Shown: positions 24,717 through 33,033 of the stretch, piece after piece
How positions within the stretch are numbered: the stretch's first letter is position 1
How the letters are laid out: each line of letters starts with the position of its first letter
Assembly: GCF_014650455.1 (NCBI RefSeq)
Contig: NZ_BMUZ01000004.1
Coordinates: forward strand, 655,430-719,429
DNA from: Streptomyces xanthochromogenes
Lineage (GTDB): Bacteria > Actinomycetota > Actinomycetes > Streptomycetales > Streptomycetaceae
Direction: 5' to 3'
DNA: 64,000 bases
Notes under the pieces: generated by a model
What the model was told of the DNA's origin: nothing
Database searches by the model: none
The model's input: the letters and a program-made list of their open reading frames with translations, nothing else
Position numbers and translations under genes: made by a program

Positions 24717-25301
24717 TCAGCCGGTGTCCGCACCACCGCTGTCACCGCGCTGATGACCGCGCCGGGCATCGCGGTCGAAGATGCCGAGCACCTCGCACGG
24801 GCCGCCCTCCGCCCCGATGGCGTGCGGCAGCATCGTGGGGAACTCGGCGGCCTGGTTCGTCTCGATGCGGATGCGGCGGTTGCCGAGCAGCAGCACCGCG
24901 GTGCCGGACAGGACGACGAGCCATTCGCGGCCGGGGTGGGCCCGCATCCGCGCCGGGTTGTCGGGCGGGGGCTCGGTCATGCGCTGGCGGATGACGCTCA
25001 TCCCGGGGTCCGCCTTGACGGGCCAGCGCATCTGTCCGCGGGTGGCGTCGATGGTCGGGCTGGTGATGACGTCCTCGGCGGCGGTCTCCACGAGCTGGTC
25101 CAGCGTCGTGTCGAGGGCGCGGGCCAGGGTGACGAGGCTGTCCAGGGCGAGGCGGCGCTGCCCGTTCTCGATCCGGCTCAGCGTGGACTGGCTGAGGTTG
25201 GCCCGCGAGGCCAGCTCGTCGAGGGACCAGCCCTGGGCCAGGCGCAGGGCGCGGATCCGTTTGCGTACCAGGCCGTCCAGGTCGCCGTCGCTTTGCGTCA
25301 T
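24717..25301 (-). CDS. XRE-family regulator with C-terminal cupin
   Basis: 194 residues. HTH_3 at about 14-70 (LRLAQGWSLDELASRANLSQSTLSRIENGQRRLALDSLVTLARAL) and a cupin at about 100-180 (HPGREWLVVLSGTAVLLLGNRRIRIETNQAAEFPTMLPHAIG). Such proteins sense a small molecule through the cupin. ATG at 25301 lies 7 nt after TACGGT, a leaderless arrangement. Divergent from the NfeD-like gene with only 59 bp between starts. Confidence 0.88.
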   Translation of the reverse strand: MTQSDGDLDGLVRKRIRALRLAQGWSLDELASRANLSQSTLSRIENGQRRLALDSLVTLARALDTTLDQLVETAAEDVITSPTIDATRGQMRWPVKADPGMSVIRQRMTEPPPDNPARMRAHPGREWLVVLSGTAVLLLGNRRIRIETNQAAEFPTMLPHAIGAEGGPCEVLGIFDRDARRGHQRGDSGGADTG

Positions 25302-25360
25302 GGGCAGTACCGTATGCCGCACCCGCAACGTGCGCCCGGCGGGTCGGTTACGCTCCCCCG
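25302..25360. promoter_or_regulatory. Compact divergent promoter, both transcripts probably leaderless
   Basis: Minus-strand -10 TACGGT (25309-25314) 7 nt before the XRE-cupin ATG and plus-strand -10 TACGCT (25349-25354) 6 nt before the NfeD-like ATG. All control sequences for both genes must lie in 59 bp. Confidence 0.6.
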
Positions 25361-25576
25361 ATGAGCGAGGACATGGTGGGGCTGCCGGGCCGGGTGACCG
25401 GAACGATCGGGCCCGGGCTCGTGGGTGAGGTCATCGTCAGGATTCGCGGCGGGGCGGAGCACTTCCTGGCCCACCCCGCGCCGGGCACCGGCCGGCTGGA
25501 GACGGGGACGGTCGTGACGGTGGTGGAATATCTGCCTCCGCGCACGGTGTACGTGATGGCCGCATACGACAACTGA
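25361..25576 (+). CDS. Small NfeD-like (OB-fold) protein
   Basis: 71 residues. The Gly-spaced pattern 'GLPGRVTGTIGPGLVGEVIVRI...LETGTVVTVVEYLPPRTVYV' resembles the C-terminal OB-fold of NfeD proteins. No membrane segment. It lies 154 bp upstream of a flotillin/SPFH gene; NfeD-flotillin pairing is widespread and functional, which supports the assignment. Start at the ATG 25361, 6 nt after a -10 box. Family call is inference from pattern and context. Confidence 0.66.
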   Translation: MSEDMVGLPGRVTGTIGPGLVGEVIVRIRGGAEHFLAHPAPGTGRLETGTVVTVVEYLPPRTVYVMAAYDN

Positions 25577-25698
25577 GCACTCCCACGCTCACGTTGGCCC
25601 CCGCCTTCACCTGCGTGTTCGCCGGTGCGTATCAAGATTGCGACAAGGAACCGTCAGCGTCTTCCCGCCACCGGTGGCCGGGAGCAAACTCCCCTCGT

Positions 25699-25716
25699 CA
25701 GTGCCGAGCGGCACTG
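25699..25716 (+). promoter_or_regulatory. Stem-loop just before the flotillin ribosome binding site
   Basis: CAGTGCC - GAGC - GGCACTG, a perfect 7-bp stem with 4-nt loop, ending 4 nt before AAGGGGG. Its position would allow it to affect translation or mark mRNA processing. Confidence 0.5.
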
Positions 25717-25730
25717 CGTGAAGGGGGCGT

Positions 25731-27224
25731 ATGCCGATGGTCATCGGCGTCGCGGCGGGACTCGTTCTCGCCGCCATCATCGTTCTGGTAGGCCTGTTCA
25801 AGCTCATGTGGCGGGTGGCCGAACCGAACGAAGCACTCGTCATCTCCGGGTCCAAGCACCGGACCGAGGGGCTCGGCGAGGGCATGGGGTTCCGGATCGT
25901 CACCGGTCGCGGGACCCTGGTACTGCCCGGTGTACAGGCGGTCAGGAAGCTGTCGCTCGATCTCAACGAGACCGAGCTGTCGGTGGACTGCGTGACCCAG
26001 CAGGGCATTCCGCTGCGGGTGCGCGGCGTGGTCATCTTCAAAGTGGGCGACGACTTCGTGTCGATCGCGAACGCGGCCCGCCGCTTCCTCGACCAGCAGA
26101 AGATGATGTCGGACCGGGTGCACAACGTCTTCGCCGGTCATCTCCGTTCCATCGTGGGCGGGTTGACGGTCGAGGACATGATCCGGGACCGCGAGAAGCT
26201 CACCGGGCAGACCCGGGCGGCCTGCGGTACGGAGATGGAGAAGCTGGGCCTGATCGTCGACTCGCTGCAGATCCACGAGATCGAGGACCCGACCGGCTAC
26301 ATCAAGAACCTGGCGATGCCGCACGCCGCGGCGGTGCAGCGGGACGCGCGCATCGCGCAGGCCGAGGCCAACCTGCGGGCGACCGAGGCCGAACAGGCCG
26401 CGTTCGCGCGGATGTCGGAGGCGACCCGGGACAGCGAGATCCTGCAGGCCGGCTATCAGGCCGAGCGGGACAAGGCCGCGGCCAGTTCGCGCCAGGCGGG
26501 TCCGCTCGCGGACGCCGCCGCCCGGCAGGAAGTGGTGGTCCAGGAGACCCGGGTCGCCGAACTGGAGGCCCACCGGCGCGAACAGCAGCTCCAGGCGGAC
26601 GTACGCAAGCCGGCCGACGCCCAGGCGTACGAGAAGCGGACGCTGGCCGAGGCCGAGCGTGACGCCCGCATCTCGGCCGCCCAGGCCAAGGCGAAGGAGA
26701 CCGAGCTCGCCGCGGCGGCCGAGGCGACCCGGGTGAAGGCGGCCGCGGCCGCCGAGGCCCAGGCCACCGAGGCGCGCGGGCTCGCGGCCGCGAAGGCGAC
26801 CCGGGCGACGGGCGAGGCGGAGGCCGCGGCGACGCAGGCCAGGGGCCTCGCGCAGGCCGAGTCGGCGAAGGCCCAGGGCCTCGCGGAGGCCGAGGCCATC
26901 AAGGCGCGGGCGGCGGCCCTCGCGGAGAACCAGGAGGCCGTGGTCGCCCAGCAACTCGCCGAGAACTGGCCCCAGATCGTGGAGGCGGGCGCCTCCGCCT
27001 TCGGCAATGTGGAGCACATGGTGCTCCTGAACGGCGCCGAGGGCATGTCGGAGATGTTCGCGAAGGCGCTGACGATGGGCGGCACGGGCCTGGGTCTCGC
27101 GCGCCAGCTGCTCGCGTCGATGAACCAGAACGGGGACGCCCCCGACGGGCCGTCCCCGGCCGCTCCTTCGCCCCGCTCGAAGCCCATACCGATCACCGAG
27201 GAGGTCAACGGGGGCCGGAACTAG
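25731..27224 (+). CDS. Flotillin-like SPFH-domain membrane protein
   Basis: 497 residues. N-terminal hydrophobic anchor (VIGVAAGLVLAAIIVLVGLF), SPFH/band-7 domain about 30-210, then a long Ala/Glu/Lys-rich coiled coil (about 200-430) with repeated 'EAEAAATQARGLAQAE'-type heptads, and a C-terminal oligomerisation segment. Flotillins organise membrane microdomains; bacterial homologues work with NfeD proteins. ATG 25731 or 25737 (MVIGV) are both possible; AAGGGGG is 3 or 9 nt upstream, slightly favouring 25737. Convergent with the APC permease, separated by a hairpin. Confidence 0.9.
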   Translation: MPMVIGVAAGLVLAAIIVLVGLFKLMWRVAEPNEALVISGSKHRTEGLGEGMGFRIVTGRGTLVLPGVQAVRKLSLDLNETELSVDCVTQQGIPLRVRGVVIFKVGDDFVSIANAARRFLDQQKMMSDRVHNVFAGHLRSIVGGLTVEDMIRDREKLTGQTRAACGTEMEKLGLIVDSLQIHEIEDPTGYIKNLAMPHAAAVQRDARIAQAEANLRATEAEQAAFARMSEATRDSEILQAGYQAERDKAAASSRQAGPLADAAARQEVVVQETRVAELEAHRREQQLQADVRKPADAQAYEKRTLAEAERDARISAAQAKAKETELAAAAEATRVKAAAAAEAQATEARGLAAAKATRATGEAEAAATQARGLAQAESAKAQGLAEAEAIKARAAALAENQEAVVAQQLAENWPQIVEAGASAFGNVEHMVLLNGAEGMSEMFAKALTMGGTGLGLARQLLASMNQNGDAPDGPSPAAPSPRSKPIPITEEVNGGRN

Positions 27225-27243
27225 GCCTGTTGGGCGGCCGGAC

Positions 27244-27278
27244 GGCCCCCACCCGACCGGCGCGTCGGAGTGGGGGCC
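27244..27278. terminator. Bidirectional hairpin between flotillin and permease genes
   Basis: GGCCCCCAC (27244-27252) and GTGGGGGCC (27270-27278), 17-nt loop, between convergent stop codons. Confidence 0.6.
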
Positions 27279-27293
27279 ACCCTGCGCACCGGG

Positions 27294-28742
27294 TCAGACC
27301 GGGAGCGTCCGGGCGGCCTGCTGGTCGAGGTACTCCTCGTGGATCTCGCGCGGCCCGAACGGCCACACCTTCTCGAAGCGCGCCCACAGCAGGAAGGCGA
27401 CGCAGCCGAGCGCGAGCCAGGCGAGCGACCATTCGATGGGATGGCGGCCCGGCGAGTTCTTGTCGGAGTATCCGTAGATGGTGAGCCAGCCGACCAGGGC
27501 GACCAGGCTCGGCAGCGGGTAGAGCCACATCCGGTACGGGCGGCGCAGTGCGGGCTGGCGCTTGCGCAGCACGGTCACGGCGAGGATCTGGGCGAGCGCC
27601 TGCACGATGACCATCACCGTGGTGAGCAGCTGGATGAGGGTGGTCAGATCGGTGCGGCGGCCGATCATGAAGCCGATGGCGGTGATGACGCCCATGGTGG
27701 CGAGGCCCAGCATCGGGAAGCGGTGCCGGGGGTGCAGCTTGGCGTAGGGGCGGAAGAACACCTTGTCGCGCGCGGCGTCGTACGGGACCCGGGAGCCGCC
27801 GAGCAGTCCCGCGAACACCGAGGCGAACGCGGTGATCAGGATGAGGACGGTCACCACGTCGGCGGCGGTCTTGCCCCAGGCCTTCTCCAGGACCGCGGAG
27901 GCGACCGAGGAGGAGGCGATGTCGTTCGGGTCCAGCATCCGGTGGTAGTCGATCACGCCGAGCGTGCCGATCTGGAGCAGCAGGTAGATCGCCATGATGC
28001 CGAAGATGGAGTAGATGATGGAGCGCGGCAGGGTGCGTCCGGGGTCCTTGATCTCGGCACCCATGTAGGCCGTTGTGTTGTAGCCGAGGTAGTCGTAGAT
28101 GCCGATGGTGAGTCCGGCCGCGAACCCGATCCAGAAGTGACTGCTCGTCAACTCGAAGGCGCCGGCGGGGTAGTGGAAGGCGAGGTGGGGGCTGAAGTCG
28201 GTGGCGGCGGCGATGATCACCAGGCTCACCGAAGCGATCATCACGACCCACATCACGGCGGTGATCCGGGCGATGTTCTCGATCCCCCGCCACAGCAGCA
28301 GGACCACGAGCGCGATGATGCCCAGCCCGATCAGGTCACCGGCGGTCCTGCCGAGGTCCGGGGCCAGGTAGCCGAGGTACTGCACGAAGCCGACGACGCC
28401 GGTGGACATGGCGAGCGGGATGAAGAGCATCGCCGTCCAGACGAAGAGGAACGGCATGAGGCGACCGGTGCGGTACTGGAAGGCCTGGCGCAGATAGACG
28501 TAACTGCCGCCGGAGCCCGGCAGCGAGGCGCCGAGTTCGGCCCAGATCAGACCGTCCGCGAGCGCGAGGACCGCGCCCGCCACGAACCCGATGACGGCCT
28601 GGGGGCCGCCGAAGGCGGCGACCATCAGGGGGATGGTCACGAAGGGGCCGATGCCGCACATCTGGCTCATGTTGATGGCGGTGGCCTGGAAGAGCCCGAT
28701 CCGGCGGACGAAGCCGCCGGCGGGCGGAGGGGTTGCGGACAC
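27294..28742 (-). CDS. APC-family amino-acid/polyamine permease
   Basis: 482 residues, about twelve transmembrane segments. N-terminal GLFQATAINMSQMCGIGPFVTIPLMVAAFGG carries the unwound-helix Gly motif of APC transporters; LASSVLEK-like and RVPYDAARDKVFFRPYAKLHPRHRFP segments follow. GTG start with GGGAGGA. The cytosolic C-terminus is short. Substrate not inferable. Divergent from the ROK regulator (140 bp), which could include the permease in its control. Confidence 0.86.
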   Translation of the reverse strand: MSATPPPAGGFVRRIGLFQATAINMSQMCGIGPFVTIPLMVAAFGGPQAVIGFVAGAVLALADGLIWAELGASLPGSGGSYVYLRQAFQYRTGRLMPFLFVWTAMLFIPLAMSTGVVGFVQYLGYLAPDLGRTAGDLIGLGIIALVVLLLWRGIENIARITAVMWVVMIASVSLVIIAAATDFSPHLAFHYPAGAFELTSSHFWIGFAAGLTIGIYDYLGYNTTAYMGAEIKDPGRTLPRSIIYSIFGIMAIYLLLQIGTLGVIDYHRMLDPNDIASSSVASAVLEKAWGKTAADVVTVLILITAFASVFAGLLGGSRVPYDAARDKVFFRPYAKLHPRHRFPMLGLATMGVITAIGFMIGRRTDLTTLIQLLTTVMVIVQALAQILAVTVLRKRQPALRRPYRMWLYPLPSLVALVGWLTIYGYSDKNSPGRHPIEWSLAWLALGCVAFLLWARFEKVWPFGPREIHEEYLDQQAARTLPV

Positions 28743-28823
28743 GGGGTCCTCCCTGGGCTGATGTCTGGATAAGGAAGCTACTGCCGACGCGTGGCGCAGG
28801 GATTCCCCTCGGCAGGGGGCGTG

Positions 28824-28847
28824 CTTAAGTTAAGTACCTTTACTTTC
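28824..28847. promoter_or_regulatory. Probable ROK operator upstream of the ROK gene
   Basis: AT-rich island in GC-rich DNA: CTTAAGTTAAGTACCTTTAC, containing AAGTA-CCTT-TACTT (28832-28845). It resembles the palindrome at 30148-30164 before the glucosaminidase gene. Confidence 0.55.
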
Positions 28848-28882
28848 ACCGTCAAGGGGTCGTCAACGAGCCGCTCGGAGCG

Positions 28883-30076
28883 ATGCGTGAGAATGATGTG
28901 ATGACCAGCAGCGACGAGGGTGGCGACCTGCCCTGGAACCCCCAGCGCCAACGCAGTTCCAACGAGCGCCTGCTGCTCGACCGGCTGCGCGCCGAGGGCC
29001 CGGCCTCCCGCGCCCAGCTCGCCCGCGACACCGGTCTGTCCAAGCCCACCGTGTCCAGCGCACTCGCCTCGCTCGAAGCGGCCGGCCTGGTCCGCGAGGC
29101 GGGCACGATGACCCCCGAACGGGGCCGGGCCGCCGTGCTCTACGCGCCCGACCCGACGGCCGGTTACGCGCTCGGCATCGACATCGGCCGGGCCTGGCTT
29201 CGCATCGCCCTCGCCGACCTCGACGGCACGGTGGTGGCCCGCTCCGAGGTCCGCAACCACGCGCGCACCTCGGCCTCCATGGCCGATCTCGTCGTCACCA
29301 GCGCCCACCGGCTCGTCGAGGGCTCGGGCGTGGACGCGGACAAGGTCGCCCAGGCGGTGGTCGGCACGCCCGGCGTGTACGACGCCGAGAAACGACGGGT
29401 CCGCTACGCCCAGCATCTGCCGGGCTGGGGCAGACCGGGCCTGTTCGACCAGATGCGGGACCGGCTCGGCATACCGCTGGCCGTACGCAACGACGCCAAT
29501 CTGGCGGCCCTCGGCGAGTACACCTTCGGCATCGGCGCCGGCAGCAGGCTCTTCGTCTACGTGATGATCGGCACCGGTCTCGGCATGGGCGTCGTCAGCG
29601 AGGGCCAGCCCTTCACCGGGGCGCACGGCGGGGCCGGCGAGATCGGCTTCCTGCCGTGGCCGGGCGGCCGGCAGCCGGACACCCTGGAGGACGCGGTCTC
29701 CGGAGACGCGGTCGTCGCGGCCGCCCGCTCGCTCGGCATGGCGGGCACGCTCACCGCGAAGGACGTCTTCGACGCGGCGCGGGCCGGAACGCCCGCCGCA
29801 GTCAAGGCGGTTCGGTTGGAGGGCGAGCGGATCGCGCACACCGTCGCCGTCGTCGCGGCCGTCCTCGACCCCGATCTCGTGGTGCTCGGCGGGGGCGTCG
29901 GCCACAGCGCGGACCTGCTGCTGCGCCCCGTCCGCGAGACGCTGCGAGCACTCACCCCGCTCAGGCCGAAGGTGGCGCGGAGCTCGCTCGGTGAGGACGC
30001 GGTGCTGCTCGGCGCGGTGGCCACGGCTCTCGGCACGGCACGGGACGTGGCCTTCGAGCGGCGCACGGCGCACTGA
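28883..30076 (+). CDS. ROK-family transcriptional regulator
   Basis: 397 residues. N-terminal winged HTH (about 14-75: LLLDRLRAEGPASRAQLARDTGLSKPTVSSALASLEAAGLV), then the ROK sugar-kinase-like fold: GYALGIDIGRAWLRIALADL, DANLAALGEYTFG and GTGLGMGVVSEGQPFTGAHGGAGEIG. The zinc-binding CxCGxxGC motif of NagC/Mlc is missing (the region reads PWPGGRQPDTLED). ROK repressors such as CsnR control chitosan enzymes in Streptomyces; the next gene encodes an exo-glucosaminidase, so a chitosan-type regulon is likely. Confidence 0.9.
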   Translation: MRENDVMTSSDEGGDLPWNPQRQRSSNERLLLDRLRAEGPASRAQLARDTGLSKPTVSSALASLEAAGLVREAGTMTPERGRAAVLYAPDPTAGYALGIDIGRAWLRIALADLDGTVVARSEVRNHARTSASMADLVVTSAHRLVEGSGVDADKVAQAVVGTPGVYDAEKRRVRYAQHLPGWGRPGLFDQMRDRLGIPLAVRNDANLAALGEYTFGIGAGSRLFVYVMIGTGLGMGVVSEGQPFTGAHGGAGEIGFLPWPGGRQPDTLEDAVSGDAVVAAARSLGMAGTLTAKDVFDAARAGTPAAVKAVRLEGERIAHTVAVVAAVLDPDLVVLGGGVGHSADLLLRPVRETLRALTPLRPKVARSSLGEDAVLLGAVATALGTARDVAFERRTAH

Positions 30077-30147
30077 GGACACGGTGTCACTCCTCGGGCC
30101 TGTGATTGACATGCGCCTATCAGCGCCTCCAGCGTCCCCAAGAAGTC

Positions 30148-30164
30148 AGTAAGGTTCCCTTACT
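30148..30164. promoter_or_regulatory. Palindromic operator upstream of the glucosaminidase gene
   Basis: AGTAAGG-TTC-CCTTACT, a perfect 7-bp inverted repeat, 70 bp before the GTG at 30235. A TTGACA (30106-30111) lies upstream. Probable target of the adjacent ROK regulator. Confidence 0.65.
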
Positions 30165-30234
30165 TGGGGTGGCCGCCTGGGCGTCCACCCGTAGCGATGC
30201 GCGGAAGTCCCGACCAGCCCCCTGGGAGACCACC

Positions 30235-32949
30235 GTGTTCCACCGCCCCGTCTCCGTACGCCCGAGGACCGCCGCCGTAGCGGTGCTCGGGCTGCTCCTC
30301 GCCCTGACCGCCGGCACCTCGTCGGCCACACCCGTCGCCCACCCCCGCCCCACCCCCGCCACCTCCGTCGATCCGGCCCCGGGCCGCGCGACCGCGCTCG
30401 CCGGGTACGCCGTCCGGTCGACGGCCGAGGTCACCGACTCCCCCGCCGCCGTTTCGAGCCCCGGCTACTCGACGGCCGGCTGGTACCCGGCCGGCCCCCG
30501 TTCCACGGTCCTCGCCGCGCTGCTCGCGGCCGGCACCTACGCCGACCCCTTCTATTCGACCAACCAGCAGAAGATCCCGAAGGCGGACTTCACGGTCCCG
30601 TGGTGGTACCGCGCGGACTTCGACGTCACCGACACCGCGTCGCGCACCCGTCTCGACTTCAGCGGGGTGATCTCGGCGGCCGACGTGTACGTCAACGGCA
30701 AACAGGTCGCCGACAAGAGCGCCGTCACCGGCGCGTACACCCGACACGAGCTGGACGTGAGCGAGTTGGTGAAGGCGGGCACGAACACGGTCGCCTTCCG
30801 CGTCCAGCCCAACGACCCGAAGAAGAACCTCACGATGGGCTGGATCGACTGGCTGCAGCCGCCTCCGGACGAGAACATGGGCATCGTCCGCGATGTGCTG
30901 GTCCGGCGCGGCGGCCCGGTCGCGCTGCGCGACGCGCACGTGGTGACGGCCCTCGCGGTGCCGTCCCTCTCCTCGGCCGACCTCACCGTGAAGGCCGAGG
31001 CCCGCAACGACTCGGCGGCCCCGGTCACGGCGAGGATCCGCGGCACGATCGGCGAGATCTCCTTCGGCCAGGACGTGACGCTCGCCCCGCACGAGACGAA
31101 ACCGGTCATCTTCACCCCGGCCACCCATCCCCGGCTCCGCCTGGCCGCACCGCGGGTGTGGTGGCCCGCGGGCATGGGCGCGCAGCCCCTCTACGCCCTC
31201 GACCTGACCGCGTCGGTCTCGTCCCGCACCTCCGACGCCGCGCACGAGACGTTCGGCATCCGCGATGTGAAGGCCCCGCTCAACGCCGCGGGCGCCCGCC
31301 AGTACGCGATCAACGGGCGCCCCCTGCTGATCAAGGGTGGCGGCTGGTCCCCCGACGCGTACCTGCGCTGGGACCGCACCTACGTGGAGGACCGGCTCAG
31401 GTACGCCCTCGACCTCGGGCTCAACACCATCCGCCTGGAAGGGCACATCGAGCCGGACGAGTTCTTCGACCTCGCCGACCGCTACGGCATCCTCACCCTC
31501 CCCGGCTGGGAGTGCTGCGACAAGTGGGAGGGACAGGTCAACGGCGACGAGACGGGCGACCCGTGGACGGCCGCCGACTACCCGGTGGCGCGGGCATCCA
31601 TGGCCGCGGAGGCCGCCCGCCTGCGCGACCACCCCAGCGTGATCTCGTTCCTGATCGGCAGCGACTTCGCGCCGGACAGGACGATCGAGAAGACGTATGT
31701 GGACGCACTGGACGCGGCCGACTGGCCGACACCGGTGGTCGCCGCCGCGTCCGACAACTCGGCCCCGATCAGCGGCAGTTCGGGCATGAAGATGACCGGG
31801 CCCTACGACTGGGTGCCGCCCGACTACTGGTACGACAAGCGGGAGGGCGGAGCGACCGGCTTCAACTCCGAGACCAGCGCGGGGCCCGACATCCCCACCC
31901 TCGACACCCTGCGCCGCATGCTGTCACCGGCCGAGCTCGCCACCCTGTGGAAGTCCCCCTCGGCGAAGCAGTACCACCGCTCCCCCTCCGCCACCTTCGC
32001 CACCCTCAAGCTGTACGACGACGCCCTGACCGGCCGCTACGGCGCCCCGGCCGGCCTCGACGACTACGTACGCAAGGCGCAGCTCGCCCAGTACGAGAAC
32101 GTACGGGCCCAGTTCGAGGCGTACGGCCGCAACGCCAAGGACGCCTCGAAACCCGCGACCGGTGTCGTGTACTGGATGTTCAACAGCGGATGGACGTCCC
32201 TGCACTGGCAGTTGACGGACCGTTACCTCGACCAGGGCGGCGCCTACTTCGGCGCGAAGAAGGCGAACGAGCCGCTGCACATCCAGTACTCCTACGACAA
32301 CCGCGCGGTGACCGTGGTCAACAGCCGTCCGGCCGCGGCCTCCGGACTGACCGCGCGCGTCTCGCTGTTCACCCCCGAGGGCATCCGGAAGTACGACCGC
32401 ACGGTGACGGGTGTCGACGTCGCCGGCGACGGCGCGAGCAGCACGGCCCTGACCGTCCCCGCGGTGAGCGGCCTCCCCGCGACCTATCTGGCGAAGCTCG
32501 TCCTCACCGACGGTTCGGGCCGCGAGGTGAGCCGCAATGTGTACTGGCTATCCACCAGGCCCGACACCCTCGACTACGCCCACACCGACTGGTTCCACAC
32601 CCCGACCACGTCCTACGCCGACCTCAGGGGCCTGTCCGCGATGCCGAGGACGCAGGTGAGGGCGACGGACGTGAGCACGACGGCCGTGGACGGCACCTCG
32701 ACGACGACGGTGACCGTGCGGAACACGGGCTCCGGTGCGACCCCGGCGCTCCTGACGGACGTACACCTGGTGGAGCCGAAGGGCACCCCGGTCCTGCCGG
32801 TCCGCTGGTCGGACAACCAGGTGACCCTGTGGCCCGGCGAGTCGGCGACCCTGACCGCGACCTACCGCACCGCGGACCTGCACGGCGCGGCGCCGCGCCT
32901 GCGGGTGTCGGGGTGGAACGTGCCGACGGCGACGGTGGCGGGGAGCTGA
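30235..32949 (+). CDS. csxA: Exo-beta-D-glucosaminidase (GH2, CsxA-like)
   Basis: 904 residues, secreted. Signal peptide ends around TSSA (about residue 25). GH2 layout: sugar-binding jelly roll (to about 200), Ig-like domain, catalytic barrel, C-terminal Ig-like domains. Hallmarks of the Amycolatopsis CsxA subfamily: LIKGGGWSPDAYLRW, LNTIRLEGHIEPDEFFDLAD, GWECCDKWEGQVNG, acid Asp in IGSDFAPDR, nucleophile Glu in FNSETSAGPDIPTLDT, and MFNSGWTSLHWQLTDRYLD. It releases GlcN from the non-reducing end of chitosan. Unlike CsxA it stops without a C-terminal carbohydrate-binding module. GTG start with GGGAGA six bases upstream. Downstream of a ROK regulator and operator. Confidence 0.92.
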   Translation: MFHRPVSVRPRTAAVAVLGLLLALTAGTSSATPVAHPRPTPATSVDPAPGRATALAGYAVRSTAEVTDSPAAVSSPGYSTAGWYPAGPRSTVLAALLAAGTYADPFYSTNQQKIPKADFTVPWWYRADFDVTDTASRTRLDFSGVISAADVYVNGKQVADKSAVTGAYTRHELDVSELVKAGTNTVAFRVQPNDPKKNLTMGWIDWLQPPPDENMGIVRDVLVRRGGPVALRDAHVVTALAVPSLSSADLTVKAEARNDSAAPVTARIRGTIGEISFGQDVTLAPHETKPVIFTPATHPRLRLAAPRVWWPAGMGAQPLYALDLTASVSSRTSDAAHETFGIRDVKAPLNAAGARQYAINGRPLLIKGGGWSPDAYLRWDRTYVEDRLRYALDLGLNTIRLEGHIEPDEFFDLADRYGILTLPGWECCDKWEGQVNGDETGDPWTAADYPVARASMAAEAARLRDHPSVISFLIGSDFAPDRTIEKTYVDALDAADWPTPVVAAASDNSAPISGSSGMKMTGPYDWVPPDYWYDKREGGATGFNSETSAGPDIPTLDTLRRMLSPAELATLWKSPSAKQYHRSPSATFATLKLYDDALTGRYGAPAGLDDYVRKAQLAQYENVRAQFEAYGRNAKDASKPATGVVYWMFNSGWTSLHWQLTDRYLDQGGAYFGAKKANEPLHIQYSYDNRAVTVVNSRPAAASGLTARVSLFTPEGIRKYDRTVTGVDVAGDGASSTALTVPAVSGLPATYLAKLVLTDGSGREVSRNVYWLSTRPDTLDYAHTDWFHTPTTSYADLRGLSAMPRTQVRATDVSTTAVDGTSTTTVTVRNTGSGATPALLTDVHLVEPKGTPVLPVRWSDNQVTLWPGESATLTATYRTADLHGAAPRLRVSGWNVPTATVAGS

Positions 32950-32961
32950 CCGGCCTTCCTT

Positions 32962-33016
32962 TTGACATGCAGCCGTCCGGGTGCCAATCATGGAGAGGCA
33001 GCCGGACAGCTGCATG
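32962..33016 (+). promoter_or_regulatory. Promoter enclosed by a 15-bp inverted repeat before arsR-SRPBCC
   Basis: -35 TTGACA (32962-32967), 17-18 bp spacer, -10 near CAATCAT (32985-32991). Arms CATGCAGCCGTCCGG (32966-32980) and CCGGACAGCTGCATG (33002-33016) match at 14 of 15 positions and flank the -10 box. A natural autoregulatory operator. Confidence 0.75.
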
Positions 33017-33033
33017 ACTGGGGGTGAAGACAC

